Source: an uncultured Actinomycetes bacterium
GTDB taxonomy: Bacteria > Actinomycetota > Actinomycetes > Mycobacteriales > Nakamurellaceae
Direction: 5' to 3'
DNA: 64,000 nt
Assembly: GCA_937926105.1 (NCBI GenBank)
Contig: CALANS010000217.1
Span: forward strand, 76,974 to 140,973
Position numbers and translations under genes: made by a program. Of the stretch, positions 1-6,900 are shown in pieces; position 1 is the stretch's first letter; each line of letters starts with the position of its first letter. The notes below the pieces were generated by a model that was not told where the DNA came from, made no database searches, and worked only from the letters and a program-made list of their open reading frames with translations.

Positions 1-1578
1 CGTGGCGGTGCCGAACAGCTTGCCGCCGGTACCCAGTTTCAGGCCGGCGGGCAGCGTGCCGGAGGTCACCGAGAAGGAATACGGAGTCACGCCGCCCTGG
101 GCCCTGACGGTGGTGGAGTACGACTCGTTTGGCACCGCGTTGGGCAACGACGCCGTCGTCAGCGTCGGCAGCGTCGGCACCACCGGGCCGTCCACCACAT
201 CCGAGTCGATGTTGATCGTCCGGCCGCCGTGCGTCTCGTAGTGCCCGCCGAAGTACTGTCTGGCGCGCTGGTGGTTCGCCCACAGACCGGCGGGGATCGC
301 TGGATCTGTCATCGTCACGTTATCGTCGATTTTCGAGACGTAGCGGGCGAACCACACCGCGTCCGGGGCGTGGAAACCGCTCTGGTGCTGCACCGCGTTC
401 ACCAGGGCGGCCACGCCGGTGCCGGCGCTGGAGTAGAAGCCGGACAGGTACCCGGCTTGGTGCAGCGCGACCGTCCAGGCGTTGGTGAAGGCCATTGCGG
501 CCTTGGTGCAGGTGGTGTTGGTGGTGTCCCAGGATTCCAGATCCAGATAGATCGGGTTGCCGGCGGCGCCTATCCCCAGGACGTTCATATGGCCGATCGC
601 ATTGTTCGCGGCGTTGGTGCCCTGGGTTGCTGCGGTCGTCGCGTTCGAGCTCATCCGGTGCGGGAAGGGGTCGCCCGAGGAGGTCTTCGCGCACGAGGCC
701 TGCACGGGGACGTAGATGGGTAGCAGGTGCCAACCGCGTTGGCGCTGGGTAGTCACCCAGGAGGGCGTCAACTCTGGCTGCTTGCACCCCATGCTGATCC
801 CGCCCACGTAGATCCCGACCCCGTCGTAAGGGGACGACTGCCAGGCCGTCATCTGTGTTTGTGTCGGGGCGGTGCAGGTGTCGAAGGCCTTGCCGGAGAA
901 GGTCACCGGGGCCGGGACCGCGGCGGTGGTGGTCGCCAGGTCGGAGCTCGAGTCCGAGGTGGTGGGCGCGGTCGGTGTGGTGCTGGTGCGACCGGACGCG
1001 GTGGGCGCGCCGCTGGTGAGGTGGGCGACGGTGGCGTCCACAACCGTTCGGGCGTCGGCGACGGCGACCGGGCCGACGGTGGCGCCGTCGATGGTGGTGC
1101 TGGCGGCGATGGAGCCCGCCAGGGTCGGGTCGGCCGGGTCTGCGGTGACGATGACCCGTGGCGTGGCGGTTCGGCCGAGGGCGACGCTGGTGTGGCCGTC
1201 CGCGTCGACCCGCACGATCGGTGCGGTCGGCTGGGCGCCGCTCGAGAGGCCGCGCACGATCTGCACGGTGCCGACTCCGCCGATCACTCGCGCCGGGCAG
1301 GTCGACTCCGACGGCTCGCCGAGGTACACCGCGTGCTGGTCGTAGCGGACGCATCCCGGCACGCCGTCCACGTCGATGACCGGCCACGCGGCCGGAACCC
1401 GGACGCTGACGCCGGCGAAGTCGACGGTGCGCGAGCCGGTCGGGGACGTACCGGCGGATGCGGGAGGCGACGCAGCCGCTGCGGTCGCGGTGACGGTGGT
1501 CAGGAGGGCTGCCACCAGCGTCGACGCGGCAGTCAGGACCAACGTGCGGGAAACGGTGAGGCGGTGGGAGATAGACAC
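1..1578 (-). CDS. Secreted DUF1906 (glycoside-hydrolase-like) protein with Ig-like repeat, 3' end outside window
   Basis: The reading frame is open from a GTG at 1578 down to base 1, so the C-terminus lies outside the window. It starts with a signal peptide (residues 1-37: charged start, Leu/Ala/Val core, Ala-rich cleavage region). A Thr/Ser-rich linker follows to about residue 225. A domain of about 240 residues is typical of DUF1906 (Rv2525c-like glycoside-hydrolase-like TIM barrel), starting GKAFDTCTAP, with an acidic strand YLDLESWD and ending near YFGGHYETHGG. From about residue 470 a putative Ig domain begins, with the typical run TTASLPNAVPNESYSTTV. The family is linked to cell-wall or polysaccharide interaction; the substrate is unknown. 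An in-frame stop at 1585-1587 leaves GTG 1578 as the only nearby start, without a clear Shine-Dalgarno (SD) sequence. It is divergent from the lipoprotein gene. Confidence 0.8.
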   Translation of the reverse strand, partial: MSISHRLTVSRTLVLTAASTLVAALLTTVTATAAAASPPASAGTSPTGSRTVDFAGVSVRVPAAWPVIDVDGVPGCVRYDQHAVYLGEPSESTCPARVIGGVGTVQIVRGLSSGAQPTAPIVRVDADGHTSVALGRTATPRVIVTADPADPTLAGSIAASTTIDGATVGPVAVADARTVVDATVAHLTSGAPTASGRTSTTPTAPTTSDSSSDLATTTAAVPAPVTFSGKAFDTCTAPTQTQMTAWQSSPYDGVGIYVGGISMGCKQPELTPSWVTTQRQRGWHLLPIYVPVQASCAKTSSGDPFPHRMSSNATTAATQGTNAANNAIGHMNVLGIGAAGNPIYLDLESWDTTNTTCTKAAMAFTNAWTVALHQAGYLSGFYSSAGTGVAALVNAVQHQSGFHAPDAVWFARYVSKIDDNVTMTDPAIPAGLWANHQRARQYFGGHYETHGGRTINIDSDVVDGPVVPTLPTLTTASLPNAVPNESYSTTVRAQGGVTPYSFSVTSGTLPAGLKLGTGGKLFGTAT

Positions 1579-1664
1579 GAAAGGTCATGGTAGGCGCATC
1601 GCGCGCGCCTGGCAGGTCGGCAACCGCGCGGAACCGCGCCGGTTCCGGCAGCGTCTCATGGACC

Positions 1665-2453
1665 ATGCCGTTGATAGACCGATCCGTTCCGTGGGCCGCG
1701 CCATCGCCCCTGGCTCAGTTCCTGGCAGCGTCTCGGCGCCGGGCGGGGCGAGTGTCCCGGCAGTCCGTTGCGCTGTTCGGGGGCATCGTTCTCGCGGCGA
1801 CGGTAGGCCTCGCCGGGTGCGCCACGGCCGGCACCCCCATCAGCACCGCAACGGCTGGGCCGACCGCCTCGCCCGCCGCGGATAGCTGGGTGCCCGACGG
1901 TGTGCACGCCCGGCGTATCACGGTGAGCGACGGCGGCACCGCGACCGCCGCGGTGGGCGACTGGGTGACGTTCACCGGCCCGAGCGAGGTCCACCTGTCG
2001 GTCGACCCGCGGAGCCTGGATCTGGTCACCTACTACGGTCCGCGAACCAGCCTGCTGATGCTGCACTCGGGCACCGTGCAGATCGACTTCCCCAACTACG
2101 ACAAGCACTTCGACTGCCCCAACGGGCCGTGTGCCCACCCCAACGAACCGCTGCACATGGCGCTCACCGTCACCGCCGGTGTCACCGCGCCCGACATTCC
2201 CGATCCGGTCGAGATCACCGATCTGACCGCGGACAGCACGGTGCACCTGATTCCGGGGCAGCGACTCCTGCTGCCGCCCGGTGCCGAGGCAAGCGCCTAT
2301 CCGGGGGCGCAGGTCGTTGCGTGGTGGAATGCCGGCGATCGTGCCGAGTTGGTGGCATTCGAACCCGGCACCGCCCGATGGGACGTGCGGTCGAGCCTCC
2401 GCGCCGACTGGGACGACTCCGCCACCGTCACCATCGTGGTCGACAAGCCGTAA
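1665..2453 (+). CDS. Putative lipoprotein of unknown function
   Basis: This is a secreted lipoprotein: a hydrophobic stretch ends in the lipobox LAGC (Cys52 from this start), followed by a Thr/Ala/Pro linker and a beta-rich domain of about 200 residues with no family I recognise. The segment DKHFDCPNGPCAHPNEP contains a close Cys pair and His residues that could bind a metal or form a disulfide. The start is uncertain. ATG 1665 gives a long Arg-rich N-region, while GTG 1752 gives a more compact signal peptide with the lipobox Cys at 23 and may be the real start. It ends 18 bp before the convergent sirtuin gene. Confidence 0.6.
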   Translation: MPLIDRSVPWAAPSPLAQFLAASRRRAGRVSRQSVALFGGIVLAATVGLAGCATAGTPISTATAGPTASPAADSWVPDGVHARRITVSDGGTATAAVGDWVTFTGPSEVHLSVDPRSLDLVTYYGPRTSLLMLHSGTVQIDFPNYDKHFDCPNGPCAHPNEPLHMALTVTAGVTAPDIPDPVEITDLTADSTVHLIPGQRLLLPPGAEASAYPGAQVVAWWNAGDRAELVAFEPGTARWDVRSSLRADWDDSATVTIVVDKP

Positions 2454-2471
2454 GGTCGGGCGCCGGGGCGA

Positions 2472-3314
2472 TCAAGCCACTGTTTCCGCCAGCTCCTGCA
2501 GCGTGGCCGTGCACCCGGCGTCCACCACCAGCGTCGCCAGTCGATCGCCGCGGGTCGCACCGCGGTTGACGATCACCACCGGGATCCGCCGCGCCGCAGC
2601 ATGTTTGACGAATCGCAGGCCGGACATCACCGCCAGCGAACTGCCCGCCACCAGCAGCGCCTCCGCCGCGTCCACCGCCTGATAGCTGCGCCGCACCTTC
2701 GCGCCGGGCACGTTCTCGCCGAAGAACACCACGTCCGGTTTGAGGACCCCACCGCAGCGCAGACACGACGCGACCAGAAACGAGGAGGTGTCGGCGATCT
2801 CGGCGTCGCCGTCCGGGTTCTGCGCCACACCGGTCATCTCGTCACCGCCGAACCCCGGGTTCAACTCGGCCAGCCGTCGCTGCAATGCGACCCGGGAGCT
2901 GCGGGCGCCGCAGTCCAGGCACACCACGGTGTCCAGCCGGCCGTGCAGATCGACCACCGGGTCGCTGCCGGCCGCCTGGTGCAGCCCGTCGACGTTCTGC
3001 GTGATGATCATCGTGACCGCTCCGGCGGCCTGTAGCCGGGCCAGCGCATGGTGACCGCCGTTCGGCCGGGCCGCCGACATTCGCGACCACCCCACATGGC
3101 TGCGCGCCCAGTAGCGCTGCCGCGCCGCCGGCCCGGAGCGGAACTCGGCGATGGTCATCGGGGTGCGCCGAGGCGAGCCCGGCCCTCGATAGTCCGGAAT
3201 CCCCGAGTCGGTGGACAGCCCGGCCCCGGTCAGCACGACCGTCCGCCGCGCGGCCAGCAGGGACGCGATCGCATCCACGGGGGACCCGGCGGGGTCGGCG
3301 AGCGGTGCGGGCAT
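2472..3314 (-). CDS. Sir2-family NAD-dependent protein deacylase
   Basis: 280 residues, the usual size for a bacterial sirtuin. The NAD-binding motif GAGLSTDSGIPDYRG is at residues 30-44, TQNVDGLH at 105-112, the catalytic His in VDLHG at 124, and the structural zinc ligands in two pairs (Cys132/135 and Cys184/187). The enzyme removes acyl groups from lysine using NAD+. ATG 3314 fits the family N-terminus; a longer frame upstream has no conserved residues. It is divergent from gluconokinase with about 90 bp between. With AcuC and the GNAT/acyl-CoA synthetase protein nearby, three reversible lysine-acylation genes lie within 7 kb. Confidence 0.92.
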   Translation of the reverse strand: MPAPLADPAGSPVDAIASLLAARRTVVLTGAGLSTDSGIPDYRGPGSPRRTPMTIAEFRSGPAARQRYWARSHVGWSRMSAARPNGGHHALARLQAAGAVTMIITQNVDGLHQAAGSDPVVDLHGRLDTVVCLDCGARSSRVALQRRLAELNPGFGGDEMTGVAQNPDGDAEIADTSSFLVASCLRCGGVLKPDVVFFGENVPGAKVRRSYQAVDAAEALLVAGSSLAVMSGLRFVKHAAARRIPVVIVNRGATRGDRLATLVVDAGCTATLQELAETVA

Positions 3315-3403
3315 CACCGTCCACGCTACCGACGGCCGCCCGGTAGCGTCACCGGGTGACGGGATCACGAGCCGCGAACCGTCCGCGGAACGTCGGAGGG
3401 ACG

Positions 3404-3970
3404 ATGGTCGACGACACGGCGGACGACGAGGCCGGCACCGGCGCCGGGCTCGGCCAGCAGCCCGTGCTGGTGGTGATGGGGGTCTCCGGTTCGGGCAAGA
3501 CCACCGTGGCACGGCTGGTGGCCACCCGGTTGGGCTGGGACATGGCCGAGGGCGACGACCTGCACCCGGAGGCCAACGTGGCCAAGATGGCTGCGGGTCA
3601 CCCGCTGACCGACGCCGACCGCTGGCCGTGGCTGCACCGGGTGGCGGCGTGGATCGCCGAGCACACCCGCGCCGGCCGCCCTGGCGTGATCACCTGCTCG
3701 GCGCTGCGGCGCAGCTACCGCGACCTGCTGCGCGGCGATCATGTGGTGTTCGTCGACCTGGTCGGAGACCGGGAGCAGATCCGCGGCCGGCTGGCTGCCC
3801 GGCATGGCCACTACATGCCGACCTCGCTGCTGGATTCGCAATTCGCCACCCTGGAGCCGCCCGACCCGGACGAGCACGCTCTCGAGGTGGACGTGGCCGG
3901 GACGCCGAGCGAGATCGCCGCCGAAGTGATCGTCCGGCTCGGACTGCGGTCGACACCACCGGGGGAGTGA
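3404..3970 (+). CDS. gntK: Gluconokinase (GntK family)
   Basis: 188 residues. The P-loop GVSGSGKTT is at residues 26-34, and GDDLHPEANVAKMAAGHPLTD is the diagnostic substrate-binding region of GntK. ITCSALRRSYRDLLR and GHYMPTSLLDSQ are also typical. It phosphorylates D-gluconate to 6-phosphogluconate for the pentose phosphate pathway. The SD GGAGGG at 3395-3400 sets the start at ATG 3404, with an acidic N-terminal extension of about 20 residues. It is convergent with ideR, with only 8 bp between the stops and no room for a long terminator. Confidence 0.93.
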   Translation: MVDDTADDEAGTGAGLGQQPVLVVMGVSGSGKTTVARLVATRLGWDMAEGDDLHPEANVAKMAAGHPLTDADRWPWLHRVAAWIAEHTRAGRPGVITCSALRRSYRDLLRGDHVVFVDLVGDREQIRGRLAARHGHYMPTSLLDSQFATLEPPDPDEHALEVDVAGTPSEIAAEVIVRLGLRSTPPGE

Positions 3971-3978
3971 GGCGGCCG

Positions 3979-4668
3979 TCAGGCGGGGCGCACCTGGATG
4001 CCGTCCGCGACGTCCGCCGGCAACTCGACCGGCTCGGCGGCGGCGGACGACACGGTGACCAGACCGTTGTTGCCGGTGAACTCCAGTGCCGCACCGGGCA
4101 CCACGCCGCCTCGCTTGAGCAGCGCCATCGCCTCCGGCCGGTTCTGCACCACCTCGATGATCCGCCGCACCTCGAACCGGCCGCCACGACGCGCCGCCTC
4201 CTCGGCGGTGATCAGGTCGGCGTGCGTCTCCTCGCTCGCCGGTGTGTCCACCCCGAGATGGTCCAGGCCCGGAATCGGGTTGCCGTAGGGGGAGGTGCGG
4301 GGGCGCCCCAGCAGGTCGACCAGCCGCTGCTCCACCTGCTCACTCATCACGTGCTCCCACCGGCAGGCCTCCACGTGCACGTCCTGCCAGTCCAGCCCGA
4401 TCACGTCCAGCAGCAGCCGCTCGGCGAGCCGGTGCTTGCGCATCACCGCGGTGGCGCGCTCCCGCCCGGCGTCGGTCAATTCCAGATGCCGATCGCCGGA
4501 TAGCACGAGCAGACCGTCCCGCTCCATCCGGGCCACCGTCTGGCTCACCGTCGGACCGCTCTGGGCCAGCCGCTCGGCGATTCGCGCGCGCAGCGGAACG
4601 ATGCCCTCCTCCTCCAACTCGAAGATGGTGCGGAGGTACATCTCCGTGGTGTCGATGAGGTCGTTCAA
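3979..4668 (-). CDS. ideR: Iron-dependent repressor IdeR (DtxR family)
   Basis: 229 residues, close to the length of mycobacterial IdeR. An N-terminal winged HTH (RIAERLAQSGPTVSQTVARM) is followed by a dimerisation/metal domain and a C-terminal SH3-like domain. The known metal ligands are present at the standard numbers: Met10, Cys102, Glu105 and His106 for the primary site, and His79, Glu83 and His98 for the ancillary site. With Fe2+ it binds iron boxes and represses siderophore and iron-uptake genes. The start is TTG 4668, chosen because GGGAGGG lies 7 bp upstream and the following residues match family N-termini. Confidence 0.95.
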   Translation of the reverse strand: MNDLIDTTEMYLRTIFELEEEGIVPLRARIAERLAQSGPTVSQTVARMERDGLLVLSGDRHLELTDAGRERATAVMRKHRLAERLLLDVIGLDWQDVHVEACRWEHVMSEQVEQRLVDLLGRPRTSPYGNPIPGLDHLGVDTPASEETHADLITAEEAARRGGRFEVRRIIEVVQNRPEAMALLKRGGVVPGAALEFTGNNGLVTVSSAAAEPVELPADVADGIQVRPA

Positions 4669-4761
4669 CGTGCGTCCCTCCCAGCGGGCACACCCGTTGC
4701 CCGGAAGACTTCGGCCCAACCCGATCCTACCGGCCGGGCAGTCGGCTGGGAGGATGGTGGC

Positions 4762-5697
4762 ATGTCGGACGCTCATCCAGGCGTCGAGCCGGGTTTCACC
4801 GACGCCGGTCCGGTTGGATCCGTGTTGCTCGGCGCGGCCGACGTGGCGGTCCTGCTGGACCGCCCCCCGCCGCCGGTCCTGCTGGATGTGCGCTGGACGC
4901 TGGCAGGGCCGGATCGCGCCGGCTATCTGGCCGGTCACCTGCCGGGAGCGATGTTCGTCGACCTGGACGCCGAGTTGGCGGGGCCACCCGGCGGCCTCGA
5001 CGGGCAGGGCGGGCGTCACCCGCTGCCCGATCCGGGCGTGCTGCAGGATCTGCTGCGGCGAACCGGGGTGCACGAGTCGAGCACGGTGGTGGTGTACGGC
5101 GAACGCGACGCGTCGGTAGCCGCCAGGGCCTGGTGGCTGCTGCGCTGGGCGGGGCTCACCCGGGTCGCGGTGTTGGACGGCGGGCTGCATGCCTGGGCCG
5201 CGCAGGGGCTGCCGGTGGTGACCGGTGCGGTGGCCGAGCCGGGCGGTGGGACGGCGACGGTGCGGCCCGGTGGCATGCCCACCGTGGACGCCGATGGTGC
5301 GTCGGCGCTGGCGGGGCGGTCGTCGCGCGACGGCGCCGGGGAACGGGTGCACGGCGGTGACGGGGAATCCGTGCTGCTGGACGCCCGGGTTGCCGAGCGC
5401 TACCGGGGCGAGGTCGAACCGGTGGACCCGGTGGCGGGGCACATTCCCGGCGCGATCAACGTTCCGGCCGCCATGGTGCATCGGCCGGACGGCAGGCTGC
5501 TGGAACCGGCGGAGCTGGCCATGGTGCTGGACGGCGCCGGTGCCCGCGCCGGGGTGACGGCAGGGGCGTCCTGCGGATCCGGGGTCACGGCCTGTGCGCT
5601 TATCCTGGCCGGGGCGGTGGTGGGCCGGCCGTTCGCGCTGTACCCCGGGTCGTACTCCGGCTGGTGCGCGCTCGGCAGACCCGTCGAGACCGGCTGA
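4762..5697 (+). CDS. sseA: Two-domain rhodanese, thiosulfate/3-mercaptopyruvate sulfurtransferase
   Basis: 311 residues in two rhodanese domains (about 25-150 and 170-305). The first is the inactive type. The second carries the active-site Cys271 in the loop CGSGVTA, a type usually seen in thiosulfate or 3-mercaptopyruvate sulfurtransferases. The CRAAD-like motif LLDARVAERYRGEVEPVDPVAGHIPGA is present in domain 2. The enzyme moves sulfane sulfur to cyanide or thiols. The linker between domains is lengthened by about 20 low-complexity residues (AGRSSRDGAGERVHGG). It runs 9 bp ahead of acuC and probably shares a transcript. Confidence 0.85.
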   Translation: MSDAHPGVEPGFTDAGPVGSVLLGAADVAVLLDRPPPPVLLDVRWTLAGPDRAGYLAGHLPGAMFVDLDAELAGPPGGLDGQGGRHPLPDPGVLQDLLRRTGVHESSTVVVYGERDASVAARAWWLLRWAGLTRVAVLDGGLHAWAAQGLPVVTGAVAEPGGGTATVRPGGMPTVDADGASALAGRSSRDGAGERVHGGDGESVLLDARVAERYRGEVEPVDPVAGHIPGAINVPAAMVHRPDGRLLEPAELAMVLDGAGARAGVTAGASCGSGVTACALILAGAVVGRPFALYPGSYSGWCALGRPVETG

Positions 5698-5706
5698 GCG
5701 GCTACC

Positions 5707-6900
5707 GTGACAGCCATGGCGCGGCCGCTGGTGATCTGGGACCCGGCGATGCTGCGTTACGACCTGGGTGGCGCGCATCCGTTGCATCCGCTGCGCTGGG
5801 AGTTGACCTGGCGGTTGGCCGGCGACCTCGGGGTGTTGGACGGTATCGAGACCACCGCGCCCGAGCCGGCGAACGACGCGTTGCTGGCCACCGTGCACAC
5901 GGCCGAGTACATCCAGGCGGTGCGCCGCGCGTCGGAGTCCGGGCGGGGCGATCGGGTCGGGCACGGCCTGGGCACCGCCGACAATCCGACCTTCCCCGGA
6001 ATGCACGATGCCGCGGCGCTGATCGCCGGTGGTTCGGTGGCGGCGGCTCGGGCGATTGCCCGCCGCGAGGTGGACCGGGCGGTCAACATCGCCGGCGGGT
6101 TGCACCATGCGATGCCGGACGCCGCCTCGGGCTTTTGCGTCTACAACGATCCGGCGCTAGCCATCGCGACGCTGCTGGCCGAGGGAGTCGGCCGGGTCGC
6201 GTACGTGGATGTGGACGTGCACCACGGTGACGGGGTGCAGCGCGCCTTCTACCACGACCCACGGGTGCTGACGGTGTCCCTGCACGAGACACCGCTGGCG
6301 CTCTGGCCCGGCACCGGGTTCGTCACCGAGAGCGGGCGGGGCGCCGCGGCCGGTACCGCCGTGAACGTGCCGCTACCGGCCGGCACCTCGGATGCGGCCT
6401 GGCTGCGGGCGTTCCACGCCATCGTGCCGTCGGTGCTGCGGGCATTCGCGCCCGAGGTGTTGGTGACCCAGCACGGCGCCGATTCGCACCGCGAGGATCC
6501 GCTGGCCGACCTGAATCTGTCGGTAGACGGCCAGCTGGCGTCCTATCGGGCGCTGCGCGAGCTGGCCGGCGAAACCGCCGGTGGGCGTTGGCTCGCCCTG
6601 GGCGGCGGCGGATATGCGTTGGTGCGGGTGGTGCCACGGGTCTGGACGCACCTGCTGGCCCTGGTGGCCGACCGGGACATCGCCCCGTCGACCCCGATCG
6701 GCGAGGAGTGGATCGCCGCCGCCGCGGCGGCCAGACCGATGATCGAGCCGCCGACATCGATGAGCGAGAACGGTGGCGTGGCGGTGGCTTTCGATCCGTG
6801 GGACGGTCAGGACGGTACCCCGGTGGATCGTGCGATCAGCCAGGTGCGCTCGGAGATCTTCCCGCTGTACGGCCTGGACCCGTTCGACCCCCGTGACTGA
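5707..6900 (+). CDS. acuC: AcuC-type histone-deacetylase-family deacetylase
   Basis: 397 residues, the class I/II HDAC fold. The zinc-site and charge-relay motifs are visible: GGLHHAMPDAASGFCVYND with the tandem His, DVDVHHGDGVQ, the HGADSH metal loop and GGGGYA near the C-terminus. AcuC deacetylates acetyl-CoA synthetase in other bacteria, opposing Pat-type acetyltransferases, and a Pat-like protein is encoded directly downstream with its start inside the acuC stop region. The start is GTG 5707 or ATG 5716 (three codons later); neither has a strong SD. Confidence 0.92.
   Translation: MTAMARPLVIWDPAMLRYDLGGAHPLHPLRWELTWRLAGDLGVLDGIETTAPEPANDALLATVHTAEYIQAVRRASESGRGDRVGHGLGTADNPTFPGMHDAAALIAGGSVAAARAIARREVDRAVNIAGGLHHAMPDAASGFCVYNDPALAIATLLAEGVGRVAYVDVDVHHGDGVQRAFYHDPRVLTVSLHETPLALWPGTGFVTESGRGAAAGTAVNVPLPAGTSDAAWLRAFHAIVPSVLRAFAPEVLVTQHGADSHREDPLADLNLSVDGQLASYRALRELAGETAGGRWLALGGGGYALVRVVPRVWTHLLALVADRDIAPSTPIGEEWIAAAAAARPMIEPPTSMSENGGVAVAFDPWDGQDGTPVDRAISQVRSEIFPLYGLDPFDPRD

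Noticed and set aside
320..1666. A 448-codon minus-strand frame with an Arg/His/Pro-rich product
   Set aside because: It is a shadow of the DUF1906 gene in another frame. The real frame shows a signal peptide and known domains.
4669..6108. Extension of the ideR frame to a 709-residue protein
   Set aside because: The upstream part is low-complexity, overlaps sseA and acuC on the other strand, and IdeR starts cleanly at TTG 4668 with a good SD.
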